A DNA stretch of 64,000 bases, taken from the NCBI GenBank assembly GCA_037577475.1, contig CM075197.1:9472018-9536017 (forward strand), read 5' to 3'. Each line of letters opens with the position of its first letter. Position 1 is the stretch's first letter. The position numbers and the translations under genes were made by a program. Origin of the DNA: Chaunax sp. Z400. Taxonomy: Eukaryota; Chordata; Actinopteri; Lophiiformes; Chaunacidae. Below are positions 13,828 to 25,149 of the stretch, one piece after another. Under the pieces are notes generated by a model that saw nothing but the letters and a program-made list of their open reading frames with translations, searched no databases and was not told the DNA's origin.

Positions 13828-13891
13828 CTATTAGTTAAAAGTCATGTGTTGTCCTCTCCTCTTTGTCCTTCCCTGGAGCCGGGCTGTGACA

Positions 13892-14166
13892 AATCTCTGG
13901 TCAAAATATACTCTTACATGAGCTTTTACTGCTTCACTTGGTTTTACATCTTGGGGACTGTATGGAAATGACTATTTTTATCATACCAGATTCATTCCAA
14001 TAATTTGAGATTTATCAGAAAAAATAATAAATTAAAATGAAAGGTTGAATATTTGCATCACCGGGATGGCTTTCATTTTGCTATTTGACCAAGCACTCTT
14101 TGAAAAAGGGTCTGGAAAAAGCATCTCCAACACTCAAGAAACATGTCAATGACTGGCAGACATCTG
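13892..14166. other. Short spacer between two retroelements
   Basis: About 275 bases of AT-rich sequence with no recognisable feature. Confidence 0.6.
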
Positions 14167-14380
14167 ATCTCATACATATTGGGCTATAGCACCTTCTAAT
14201 CTCACTCATAATTATAATAAGTGGTATCTGGATTGGGTGAAAAATATTGTGGGAGGTATCGGTCTTGCCCCCAGGGTGTCGACAGTGGGCCGTTGGGGAC
14301 ATCGTCCCACTCCCTCGGATGTGATGGTTGGGAGGGGTCCTGGCCTCTCTGATGTGTGGTGGGCTCCATGTCGAGGGTCT

Positions 14381-14745
14381 GGGCGGGTCCTGGGTGCGCA
14401 GGTTTTCTGGGACGTGGCCTTCGCTCGCGCTTGGGGGAGCTCGACTTCTGGCTGGGCCTGGGGCCTGCTGTCCCCTGTCCCCCTGTAGGTCGGGCCCTGG
14501 CGATGGGAGCTCCCTCTGTGGCCCGAGGCCCACCCCCCCTGGGGGTGGTTGTCGGGGGCTTCGCGCCGGGGGCTTGGGCGGGTCTCGGGTGGGCGGGATC
14601 TTGGGGCTATGGGGTTGGCTATGGGCTCCGCTCGTGCTTTGGGGGGTGCTGGCCTCTGGTCGGGCCAGGGGTCTGCCATCTCCTGTCCTTCTCTGGGCCA
14701 GCTCTTGACCGGGGCGCTCCCTCTCTGGCCCCTGGCTGGCTTTCC
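14381..14745 (+). repeat. Two diverged GC-rich tandem units of about 200 bp
   Basis: The phrase gggcgggtc begins at 14381 and again at 14576. Later phrases also recur: cgctcg-cgctt versus cgctcgtgcttt, and gctccctctgtggccc at about 14509 versus gctccctctctggccc at about 14717. The period is therefore 195 to 208 bases with small indels. Confidence 0.7.
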
Positions 14746-15181
14746 CTTGCGGTGGGCATGTGGTTCGCCCAGGGGCACATGACTTTGGGCCCTTCACGCT
14801 CTGTGGGGCACCATGGTGGTTTGGGTCCTTCTCTGCCTACTGCTGGGGGTTGCCCTGGTGTTGTAGCAACCCCCCACTTAAAACCACATTCAGTGACAAT
14901 CTCTCTCTCACACACTCACAAATGTGCACATTAAGGTGAACAAGGTTACACAGTTATGGTTATAATGTTTATACTATTGTAGCCTATATACTGTATATCA
15001 CTGCTGTTATTGTTATTGTTGTTTTGGTTGTTGTTTGTTTTGCTGTTATTGTGGTTGTCTCCCTTGTCTCCCCAACCCCTTGCTGTCTCTGTTTCTCCCT
15101 TTCTTTCCACTGCCCCCCCCCCCCTTCCGGTCCGGTCGCCTCGTCTAATGAAATAATAAATAATATGCAGATTATGCAACA

Positions 15182-15204
15182 GGAGGAGTACGATAGACTC
15201 CTCC
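15182..15204 (+). other. 3' stem-loop of the composite retroposon
   Basis: GGAGGAGT, a 7-base loop, then ACTCCTCC form a perfect 8-bp stem about 85 bases before the A-rich end. Many LINEs and the SINEs that depend on them use a 3' hairpin for recognition by the reverse transcriptase. Confidence 0.5.
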
Positions 15205-15294
15205 TTTCCATCTGTCTGGCACTGTGAGGCACCCAGATCCTCATACTGCATGCCGAGGTTGCCGGACAGGACAGGTTAAAAAAATAAATCTCAT

Positions 15295-16762
15295 GCTTTT
15301 TCGTCAAAACAGGAAGTGTTTTCCATACGTATTATTTTGATATACTGGGGAGTGGTGGACAGGATTGTGTTTTTTTTCCAGATAAACGGTCCAAAGAAAA
15401 TAACGTTGCGGAGGACACATAAATCACATGTACATTTTCATACAGTCCCTAATTTCTAATGGGAATTTTCCTTCTTTTTGCTGTCAATGTTTTCACACAA
15501 ACACACACTAAACTCTGGTTTTAGATATATGACTTTCAAATAAAGGTCATTCTTTTTATTTTATTTTGCATATCACTCCTGGCTGTAATTAGCCTTGATA
15601 GGCAATGATGTTCTCCTCTCGACCACATCAGGATACAGCTTGAACCTGTGACAGATGTGAGAAGACATTTGGTTCTAGAAAAGAAACACTCCATTAACAT
15701 TATATTTGTTTGATTACAAATTGAAAATGTTTTTTTTTTTTAATCCTGTTCCATTTTGTTATTCTGCCAACAGTTGCATGCATGTTATGCAGATTTACTT
15801 TTGATTAATCCTTCCCCATTCTCCGCATAGAGACAACCCCTCTAATATATGTCATTTGTTTTATGAGTCTTTTATAAGCCCGCCCACCTCCCATCCCCAA
15901 ATGGTCAAAGTGGTTGCTTTGGAAACAGTGTGACGTATTTCAGAGCCCAAAAATAGAAACATAAGGAGGAAAACGGGGCTGAGGACCTTGGCTTCTGCCT
16001 CACAATGACTCTGAGTGCCTTCCCAAATGTTTTCCTCAAATGTGTGTCAGAGGTCATCACACAAATAGTGCTGGATTTGTTTTTGTTTTTTTGTCTGATT
16101 ATGGAGCAGACAGCAGAGTCTGTGCTGCTGTTGGAGAGGTTACCTGTTTGGGGTTTCCTAAATAAATACATCACCTGGCTGGTGGAGTGTGGAGCAGACT
16201 GGTATCATGACTGATGCAGTAAGCTGAGGAATTACTGCAACATTTGAGATTGAGAGAATGTATAAATGACTGCAGTGACAACAAATTATCAGTAAACATA
16301 TACCCCCACAGATGCACATGCACACAGTCTGCTTGTTACGAAACAGGCCCCCAAGTCAAACAAACTGAGTCATAGCCTATTTATAGCCACCGCAATACAT
16401 CTCTCATGTGTATGAGCCATGGATAGAGCCTTAGCTGTCTGTGGTATAGACAGGCTGTTACATAAATGTGTTTTTGCATACTTTTCTCAGGGGAGCAGTG
16501 ATTCATGATATGAGCTTTAGCTCTATTTTTAACTGCATTTGTCTTTGTCAGCAGCTAAGCATAAAATAATAATCAAGACTGTATGTCAAAGACTTTTTCA
16601 GTTGCAAATTTGGAAGCATAGCAGAGCAGACATATTTGAATTAGTTTGTCATTTAAGGGAATGCGCTTTTCGCTTTCTTGAGGGAGAGAGAGAGAGAGAG
16701 AGAAGACCTTTTTTTTCAGGGATTTTACATCGTCAACACATTCTCCATGTATAACATCTGCG
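15295..16762. other. Intergenic sequence
   Basis: No gene can be supported. The open frame at 16005-16214 has no motif and no splice context. A short GA tract lies at about 16684-16702. Confidence 0.55.
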
Positions 16763-17000
16763 TTGCTTGATGATAAAAGAATGTGGGACCTGACTGGGCT
16801 TCCTACACTCCAGACCTATACTCTATAGAAAATGTGTGGTGCATTCTTAAGTGAAAACTACAATAACAGAGACCCTGGACTGGTGAACAATTGGGTTGTA
16901 TATCAAGCAAGAATTAGACAGAATTCCATTTTTAAAACGTCAACAGTTGGTGAGTTTTATTAACAGAAGAAATGATCAAACACAGTGGTAAACATGCCCT
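16763..17000 (+). mobile_element. Decayed Tc1/mariner-type transposase fragment
   Basis: Read across frames, the DNA shows S-Y-T-P-D-L-Y-S-I-E-N-V-W at about 16799-16837, the decayed form of the C-terminal SPDLNPIENxW box that carries the last catalytic acidic residue of Tc1/mariner transposases. An Arg/Gln-rich helix follows, then a stretch reading IKQELDRIPFLKRQQL. Several stops and frame changes interrupt it. Terminal inverted repeats were not found. Confidence 0.55.
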
Positions 17001-19573
17001 TGTATCAGCATTTTTAAGAATGTGTTGCAGGCATCACATTAAGAATGAGAGCATATTTCAAAAAAACAAAAAACAAAAAAGATCAATCAATGCTTCTGTT
17101 TCTATCTCCTGATACAGTGGCCCAACTATTCTTGGAATCAGGGTTATATCTCCATATTACATTGTAGAAAACAACTCTTATCTTTCAAAATGCTGGTTGA
17201 CTAGCAGTGAGTGTTATCACATCAGATAACGTTATATATAGCAAGTGAAATTAGGCCAAGCTGGTGAGGAATGCAGCACTGGTGCCGCATACCTTCCGCA
17301 GCACACTGTGTCCCTGCAGAGGGATTTTCCTCTGAGCCAAAATGAGGCAAACTTGAACAAAGAATTTTCTTAAACAGCATCAAAGTGCAATTCAAGCTCG
17401 GAGGCAGCAAGGGGGTTTTAAGGACACTGCAAAGTGTGCACAGAATGGAAGGAAATAGAGGAGGGATATTCAAAAATATGTGTCACATTTAAAAGAAATA
17501 AAAGAAATTAAAAAACAGGAGGTGGAGAACAGACCAAAACAAAAATGGAGTCCACCGTTCGTGATCAGTGGACCATATCCCCGTGACCCTCTTTCTGCAA
17601 CAGCTAACTGTGTCAGCAAAGTGATGGCCTCCCCCCCCCCCCTGTGGTGTGCTTTACGTAACATCAGCTTTGACTAACCCCTCCCACCTCATCTGTCTGA
17701 CTCCCAGTGGCTGTTTTCTAAAGCCGGTCAGCCCATGTAAACAGTCTAACTATGAGTCTTGTCTATGCCACCCACTTGGCTAGAGCAGGGCACAGATATT
17801 TATATCCACCTTGCTGCCCACAGGTGCTCCAGACAGACTCCACCCCACCGCGGATGAATCATGAGGAAAGCCAGGGTGCAAAAAGGATTCTGAACAACCT
17901 GAAAGCACTTCATAAATGTTCATGTTATAATCAGTTGTCTTTACTGCAGCAACATGTTCTCATCCCTGGTTGTTAAATACTGAGGACGCTTTTGTCACAC
18001 TCACACTAAAGACACATTTTGGTTAGGTTTAGGCACAAAAAAATTACTTCATCATGTTTACGACTAGAGCTGAGGCGTTCGGTGTCACACAATCTCTGGG
18101 TTTACGGTCATGGGTGTAACTTAAACTTACCAAGGAAGTTTCCTGAGAGCTAGAATATGTAACTTTGTACTAGCTATAAATAAAATACAGTTTAGACACA
18201 GCTGTTAGATTATCATTTAGGTTTAGTTTGTCAGAGCTAGTTATTATTTTCTATATTAACATTATTTTCACACATTATTTTTCACACTTTATTTTCTCGA
18301 TCAATTCCCTGTTCAGTCTATTAAATGTCAAAAAATTGTGAACTTGACTTCAACTTGATTTTTCAGAGTGCAAGGTGACTTTTGGCCCTCAACTTTGCTC
18401 ACTTTTGGTCAAACAAACCTCCTAAAACAAAAACAAAAAAAGTAAATTTACAATAAGGTATCAGATAAGTTAAATCATCATGTGAAACAAGTGAATGAAA
18501 TTTTGCATGAAAATGACTCAAACTTTATGATTTGACTGAAAAACAGTCTCAAGCTGACTTTTTATTAAAGAAAATAAGCCTGTTATTTAATTTTAAAAAC
18601 TCTAAGTCTGAGTGTATTTTCAAACATTATTACAATATTCAGCTTTTAAAGTTGTAACAGTAAAGGCTTTAAGAATGAGGACAAGCTTTGTGTTTGGCTG
18701 ATGAAACACTAGGTTTAATCTTAGGCTCTGTTTCTTTTAGAGAAACAGAAAGTGTTTACCTGAAAGGTGCAGGATGTTGCTTTACTCACTCCTCCTTTGG
18801 AAATTCCTTAGTTTAATACAGGCCTAAGACAACAAACCTTTGGCTACTTATTACAAACAGGTTAATCTTTGATATTTTCCACATACCTTTTGTCTTTGTA
18901 CTGTTGTGTTGGACGACCAGCTGAAGGTGACTCTTAACTTTTAGCTGCCATCATTCATTATATTTTAACTCTTTTCTTGTAATGGACTTCCTGAAATTAC
19001 AGAACTAAAGTCGTCTTAAAAATGTCCAAAGACTGCACTGAGTACGGAGTTCCAATCCATTTTTGCAATCTCCCCTAGAGATATTGTCTTTCAGGGTTTA
19101 TAGGGTTGTGTGTCCTCTTTTCCCTGCGGGTCAAACCTACAAGTTGAGCTCTTCTATAACAGGGTCTGCTAGAATGTCAAGAATTCACCTTGAACTTGTT
19201 GAGCTCCTGGTTCCTCCTCTCATAATGCTGTTTCCCTTCTATTTCAGTTGACTGCAACACAATCCTGAGGGCCTACTCATGCTTGTTTTAGGTAATACAC
19301 TATGAGGAAATCAAGAAAAACACTGGCAATGCGTTGAAGCTGAATTTTTTACACTCACTCACACTCACTATCTGTTAAAGAATCCAAAATGGCTTAATCT
19401 CTGCTTTGGTTTGAAAACCACACTGTAAAACCTGGTGAGTCAGTCCAGTTTGAGGAAACCGATTGTCTGACATCATTTAAGTTTATTAACTCAAATAATT
19501 TAAACATTTAGTAGAAATAACTCCAGTGCTTAACTTGAGGTGACTTGGTTAATTCAGTTAATTCATTTGTTTG
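17001..19573. other. Intergenic sequence
   Basis: No gene supported. A poly-C run lies at about 17630-17642 and a palindromic TTACGTAA at 17654-17661. The rest is AT-rich without clear structure. Confidence 0.55.
17653..17662 (+). promoter_or_regulatory. NFIL3/PAR-bZIP D-box-like site
   Basis: TTTACGTAAC matches the E4BP4/D-box consensus RTTAYGTAAY at 9 of 10 positions and contains the palindrome TTACGTAA. It lies about 7.7 kb before the first NFIL3-family exon. NFIL3 proteins and PAR-bZIP activators compete for such sites. Confidence 0.3.
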
Positions 19574-19630
19574 TTGTAAAGCACTTTGAGCTGCATTTCC
19601 TATATTAAGGGTGCTATACAAAGAAAACAT
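19574..19630 (+). mobile_element. L2-type retroposon 3' tail
   Basis: The phrase gtaaagcactttgagctgc, followed by 'gggtgctatacaaa' and then ATT repeats, is the usual 3' end of L2-related LINEs and their SINEs in fish. Only the tail is recognisable. Confidence 0.6.
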
Positions 19631-19677
19631 ATTATTATTATTATTATCATTATTATTATTATGATTATTATCATTGA

Positions 19678-19746
<69 letters not shown>

Positions 19747-19790
19747 TATCATTATCATTATTATTACTATTAGTATTATTATTATTACCT
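19631..19790. repeat. Compound (ATT)n/(ATC)n microsatellite
   Basis: About 160 bases: mostly ATT triplets, then a block of about 12 ATC triplets near 19713-19745, then a mixture. It probably grew from the tail of the retroposon just upstream. It causes an artefactual poly-isoleucine open frame. Confidence 0.95.
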
Positions 19791-21414
19791 TGTTTGACAT
19801 GTATATTTTGTTCATTTCCAAAGAAGCCTTAGGAAAAAACACTTCCTCAAGTAGATGTGTTACACGCACGTATTTCAAAACCTTATCTAAATTATGGTGT
19901 AACTCCCTTCCTGTTGCGTTACACTTTCTGTTCTTTTATTTTCCTGTCCTCATCTTCTACTCCGTCTATGCTCCCAAGACTCGGCTAAAGATGTAGCTCA
20001 GAAGTAATGCATCATTTGTAATGAAAAATGGCTGACACAGATTCAGTGGTAAAAATGGAATTTCCTCCATGTTATCAGTGAAGTTGATTGAGAAGGAGCC
20101 AATAACTTCTCACTTATAAAACATTCATTTATGGTCATATTGTAGATGGAGTTATATTATTTTAAATATTTAACTGACCATTCATTTTGAACCATTCTTT
20201 TCTTAAGGTAATAAAATCTTCAGTCTCAGTTTTATAATCTCAAGGGGGTTTTTTTTATTGTCACAGTGTCAGTTATTATCTTTCCAACACAAAGGCATAC
20301 AAAGGCTTGTTGCACTTTGCATAACCAGACACTCAGGTATTGTACTGATGTAATTACACAGTCTATTATATGAGTGAGTCAGATTGATGTACTCCGATAA
20401 ACACAACCAACAACACAGTTTCATTGCTGTTTGCCAGCAATTCATTTTACTGAGCTGTAATGTTCAAACAGCCTGACAAGTCATTGCATGCATGTAGTCT
20501 AAGCAGCTTTGGTGTGTAGTGTAATGCTGTGAGTGCAGAGGATGTACAGCACATACGGTTAATGGAGAATGCGATGCTCCCTCTTCTGCACTCAGTGACA
20601 CTGCTAAGCTGCTATCATTTGCTCTGTTGTTAGTATCCAAACAGCAGGCCTTTTAGGATCTGATGTAAATCTATTGTGCCCAGTAAATAAAATAAGCCAC
20701 ACACACACAACACTGGGAAATTCTCCTCTTCTTTGCACAAAGACAAAATACATAGAAATAACTCAAAAGCATTGCAGTGACTAAAATGTCATCGTGGAAT
20801 ATTGATCGTAACACAATTTAGCTCATTTTAGGTCGATATTTGTCAGACAGACAACCAACAAACTATGAATTAAAATCTCTGAGGTTACAAGCAAGTCCAC
20901 ACAACTTACCAACGTAATCTAATGCTGCTGTTTGTGTTAAGAACTGTTCTACAAGAGAGAACTCTCTGAATACACAGACAAGCCAGACAGATACAGATCT
21001 GTACAATTTGAAGTGAATTGCGTAATGGTTAGTGATTCTGTGTGACTTGCTCTGCAGGTTCGACTAGATGCCTGTTTCTCTTGACGAGCTGCAGAGTAGA
21101 AATGGTTAAGGGAAAACAACCTGCCAGTACATCAAGTCGTTCATTTGGAGTCGATGAAACTCTTCATCTGATCTGAACAACAACAAATGTACTTAATGAG
21201 TACATTTCTCACATTAATGCCTTTGTGTATTCATCAGTCATGACCACAAAATAAAATAGTTTGGAAAGGTCATAAGTAATCATGCCTTTTATTATTGACT
21301 GATTCTTTTCAGGGCTGATATGAATATTGATTATTAGTAAAGAAGGAGACTGATAATCAATATTTGGAACTGAATGAAATGAAAATCTTTGTGTGAAAAT
21401 TTTAGAATAAGTGA
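19791..21414. other. Intergenic sequence
   Basis: No gene or clear repeat can be supported. Confidence 0.55.
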
Positions 21415-21720
21415 TGTAATGTAAATAAGTTCAGTTTACTCAAGTATTGTACTTCAGTTTGTTAATGCACTTGTACTTTGAGTACTTTATACTTTATACT
21501 TCCACTCCACTACATTTGTAAGGAAAATGTAACACTTTTCACTTCACTACGTTTATTTAGCTTTAACTTTAGTTACTAGTTGCTTTGCAGATTCAGATTA
21601 TTAAGACAAAGCATAAATCTACTGAACAATTATTTTTAAAATAATTATTTTATCAACAATCCCACAAAAATAAAACTCTGGTACCAATAATTGGAGATTT
21701 TATAAGTGATAATCAACCAG
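21415..21720. repeat. Dispersed teleost repeat relic
   Basis: Phrases such as 'tactcaagtattgtact', 'ccactccactacattt' and 'agttactagttgctttgca' mark a common fish repeat. A shorter related piece lies at about 32290-32420 in the opposite sense, and a trace near the window start. No coding potential. Confidence 0.5.
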
Positions 21721-22474
21721 GCTGATAAACTCTTTTACATACATATTCAACCCCCATGTATTGATTTGAGACTTAAGTTGCACTAAATTGTCGGGAGGCT
21801 CATCCCTTACTCTTCAGGTTCATTATCATCACAATCAATCATTACAAATGGTCTGGGATATGTGATTTCTGTGTGCACTAAAATATTAAAATATAAATCC
21901 ATGTGGTAACCATTATATAGCCTATAAAAAATGCCTGCTGAAGAACTTTGCTTCCTTTGGATCAATCATCTGACATCACAGCAGGTCAGTGTTAAATTTG
22001 GGGAGGGCAGACACACAGATTCAAAGATAACTCGCCATTGTTTGGTGTTGCCATCACTGCTGTTACTTGACATTATGGTCACTTATTGTAATTTTACTCA
22101 TTTGCTGTATTTATTGTATCTCTTCACCTCAATCTTGTTTGTTTTCTATGTCTTCATTTCAGTAGCTTTTGATTTAAATGAAAAAACAAAGCCAATGTGT
22201 CTCTGTAAAGAGAAGTAATCAGTCAGGAGATGGTGTTATATTTAAATGTAGACTGATTCTGATGGATGGTGTTCACCATGTCTATCTCCATACAGTAATA
22301 ATAATATTTAGCACTGAATCCACTTCATCAGCAACACGAAACATCAACGCTTCTCCGCCACTGCAAGCCGAGTCAAGCCATCTCAGACCTGTTTGACCTC
22401 AGACACACTTTTTGATGCATTCCCTGACTGCAATCAGCTTTTCAGCTTTATTATTTGAGCTGAGACTTTAGCTT

Positions 22475-22625
22475 TAAAGTGAATATGTCACTGCAAGCAG
22501 CCAGTTAACTTAGGTTAGCATAAAGACCAGAAACAGAGAGATAGCTAGTTTGGTCCTGTCCGAATATAAAGAAAACAAGTCCTAATTTTACCAAAACCAG
22601 AGATAATTTTTGTATGACACAAAAC
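22475..22625 (+). repeat. Dispersed repeat, copy 1 ('gttagcataaagac' type)
   Basis: Contains ggttagcataaagaccagaa followed by 'agatagctagtttggtcctgtcc'. I recognise this as a frequent teleost repeat. An inverted relative is at about 53985-54130 and a fragment at about 32560-32592. Confidence 0.5.
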
Positions 22626-23444
22626 TGATGTGGAAAATTCCACATTAACAAAACCCTTGGGCAAGGGGCTCAGAGTGTATCGCTCTGTCAACTTGGACAT
22701 GTTTGCTCAGGAGGGTTGCATATGTGGTAAGACACAGTACATGCAGGTCATTGTCTCCTGTGAGCACACAAAGCCACAAATGTTCAATGTAAAAGCAGGG
22801 GTTGCTTGAGGTTTTCAGATGAAGCCCTCATGCTGCTTTCACACAGCCACGTGTCGCAGGCTAATACATAGGTCAAAGAAGAGAAAAGACGCTTTGCACA
22901 AGATTTAGCTACCAGCTAATTTCCATCTGCAGTCCCTGGGCAGGTGAACAACAACAAACATACAGAAATAACTATAACGCATTACATAAGAGAAACAGTG
23001 CAGAAAAATTATTAATATATTCTAAAATATAAGAACAAGTTGTCAGAGATGTAAAATAAATGCTAACAAGACTGATTACATGAGATCCATTTCTGAACCT
23101 CACGTGAGAAAATATGGGAGTCAGTGCAGATTTCCGAATTGACGGGGAGCTTATTCCCAGCAGTTTGTGTGAGGGTGGCGCTGGAACTACATTTTGGGAC
23201 GCTACAATCTCTAACTTGAAGCAGATCTTGAAGCTCTGCTCATTTGCTCAGAGCAGATCCAAACAAAGGCCTACATAGGTGGCTTTAGCGTTTTATATTC
23301 AACAAGTACGTCACAATAATGATAATATCATGATTTCCTGTAAAGGAATTCCAGGGCGTGTTTAAGGAGTGATTTAATGGGTTTTGAAGCAATATGATAT
23401 TTGCCTGAGACCAAAATGATTGCATTACTGATAATAGGAAAGGA

Positions 23445-24230
23445 TCATTGAGGCTTCAGCTGTGAAGTCCTAATATGTAGAAAGTTAGCTTTGTTATATT
23501 TTAATAAATTACACATCTTCTTAATATGTCTTTTGAATGTCTGAGTAGAATCTACAAAGACACCTAAATATCTAAATCGATCAACATAAATATTTGGAAA
23601 ACCTCGTTGTTTGTTTTTTGTTTTTTTGTTTGTTTGTTTTTTTCTATATATGGTCACCATTTTCTTTATGTTCAAGGTGAGACTGACTGAGCCACTGAGC
23701 AAGCGGCAACTTCTTCAGCATCTTTCCCATGTGCAAACCAGACTGTGTCATCGGCCTACGTCGGGATCTCCACACCATCACACACAGATTTAGATCATTT
23801 ATGAATATAAACTGAACAACAACAGCCCTGTGACGGAGAGCCTTGTGGCACTCTTAGAACAATTTTAGATTTTAGAGATGATGGTCAAGTAGTTAAGACT
23901 GAATCCAATTTAGCATGTTAAGAGAAAGTTAGTACTGAGTGATGAACTTAAGCAGGTCAAGAAATGTGGCTCCTACTCCTCCTCCTTTATCAAGGCTGGC
24001 CTTAATGACTCCAAGGAAGTAGCATCATGCTGTTTCAGTAGAATGGTTTGCTCTGAACCCAGATTGCATGGGATGGAGTTTGTTATCTCTAATTAGATGT
24101 GCTACTAATTGTTAAGCTACATCCTTTGCAATAACCTTCAAAATGGCATGTAGTTACTGATGAGCCTGTAGTTACTTATTTCCTCTCTGTCTCCTGATTC
24201 AGACACAGGAGACGCAGTAGCAGTCTGCAG
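23445..24230 (-). mobile_element. Decayed L2/Rex-type LINE, reverse transcriptase region
   Basis: Read on the - strand from 24230 down, broken frames give VLKVIAKDV, then QSGFRANHSTETA, then GATFLDLLK (the FLDLSKAFD motif of LINE reverse transcriptases). The YADD region is degraded near 23745. A 258-base open frame (23445-23702) carries FRYLGVFVDSTQTFKRHIKK, which matches the FKYLGIxxDSxLTFKxHI block that follows the reverse transcriptase palm in L2/Rex-type elements. Many stops and a TTTG-rich insertion near 23605-23645 show it is dead. The piece may extend to about 24420, where similarity is not clear. Confidence 0.85.
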
Positions 24231-25031
24231 CATACTAGGAAAAGTACTTTAGTCCAGTAACTAGTTAATAATATAAGTGATTAATTAATGGTGGTTAATG
24301 CATCTTTGTGCTTTTGAAGGAAACTTGTATCCAGTTTCCAAATATGTTCTGCTCTTGAATTAGACAATGATGAGAGGATTTTATTTATGATTTTCACATC
24401 TGCACATTCACAAAGACATCAACAGTCTGTTATCCTAGTTTTATTCAATCCAATTTGTCTTTATTTTGGACATGCAGGTCTGCAACAATACAAAAATAAA
24501 TACAGTGACAACAACATATGTTTGAGGTCAATTAGACCTCACCTCAGACCCAGACAGGTCTAACTCCCTGTGAGACCTCTTATGAATAACCTGTTATGAA
24601 ATGACAAAATAAAAAAATTCAAAAACACTTGTTCAAGATTTGAGAGGAGTAGCGCTGCATAAAAAATGTACAAGCATCACAGATAGAGAGAATGCATCGG
24701 AAAAAATCCACTGTATCGAATCATTCATCTCATGCTCTCATCAGTTTAAAATCAGGTTTATAAGAAAATAGGTCATGCAGTATGAAGCTGACAGTAATGG
24801 AAATAGACATTTTGCACGACTTCCTCAGCTGCCTCTTTTATACCAGGAGGGCAAAGAGTGACTCAGAATTACTTAATTGTTATGAAAAGAGCATCCTCTC
24901 AAAAGGGGCGGGGCGATCAAATGATGACGACGTGATGACGATGATGATAATGATGCATGAACAGCAATGATATGTGAAAGCTTTTCTTTAGATGGAGGGG
25001 AGGTCAGTGGGTGTGGGTGGAGCGGGGAGGA

Positions 25032-25051
25032 GGGGGGGGGGGGGGGGGGGG
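25032..25051 (+). repeat. Poly-G run (G20)
   Basis: Twenty consecutive G within a G-rich 60 bases, some 310-330 bases before the candidate splice donor of the first NFIL3-family gene. Able in principle to form a G-quadruplex in its promoter region. Confidence 0.97.
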
Positions 25052-25149
25052 CGGTTGTCACAGAGGGAGGCGGTGTCAAAAACACACGCACACAAAAAGG
25101 GCTCCGCTGGTTCAAATGAGGATATTGACCGTCCTGAGCTGAACTCCAC

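Larger units (their letters stand above)
11284..13891 (+). mobile_element. 5'-deleted Gmr1-like Ty3/gypsy LTR retrotransposon
   Basis: The remaining order is integrase C-terminal part (11287-about 11760), reverse transcriptase (about 11900-12680), RNase H (about 12900-13320), polypurine tract (13559-13567), then one LTR (13568-13891). Integrase before reverse transcriptase is the domain order of the Gmr1 group of deuterostome Ty3/gypsy elements and is unlike ordinary gypsy. The 5' LTR, gag, protease and most of the integrase core are missing. Left of the integrase remnant the sequence reads AAATC-TGTGACAAC, and right of the LTR TGTGAC-AAATC. This may be a target-site duplication with the first few LTR bases kept, so the deletion could be internal. 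The copy cannot move by itself: it has a frameshift and an in-frame stop. Confidence 0.88.
13568..13891 (+). repeat. 3' LTR of the Gmr1-like element
   Basis: It starts TGTGACAACC just after a polypurine tract (GGAGGGGGG, 13559-13567) and ends ...GGGCTGTGACA, giving TG...CA ends and about 324 bases. Inside are TATATAA at 13664-13670 and AATAAA at 13822-13827, the spacing expected of an LTR with U3 promoter, R and poly(A) signal. No second copy is seen in the window. The last base is uncertain because the flank also begins with A. Confidence 0.8.
14167..15294 (+). mobile_element. Composite retroposon candidate with GC-rich tandem core
   Basis: The block is bounded by ATCTCAT direct repeats (14167-14173 and 15288-15294). 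It ends in an A-rich tail (ggttaaaaaaataa) just before the right repeat, so it looks like a target-primed non-LTR insertion on the + strand. Layout: short AT-rich leader, very GC-rich core (about 14270-14870) containing two diverged tandem units, a CT/CA-rich stretch, a GTT-rich stretch, then a conserved-looking 3' end with a stem-loop at 15182-15204. No reverse transcriptase is encoded, so it would be non-autonomous or an internally deleted LINE. CpG is frequent in the core despite the AT-rich surroundings. Long overlapping Pro/Gly/Arg-rich frames on both strands are composition artefacts. I believe related blocks are dispersed in other percomorph genomes but cannot name the family. Confidence 0.5.

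Noticed and set aside
13633..13971. 112-residue frame with hydrophobic segments
   Set aside because: It lies in the LTR of the Gmr1-like element and runs over its end.
14081..14934. Several long overlapping Pro/Gly/Arg-rich open frames on both strands
   Set aside because: They follow from the GC-rich tandem repeat; frames overlap on both strands and contain no protein domain.
19586..19996. Poly-isoleucine open frame
   Set aside because: It is a translation of the ATT/ATC microsatellite.
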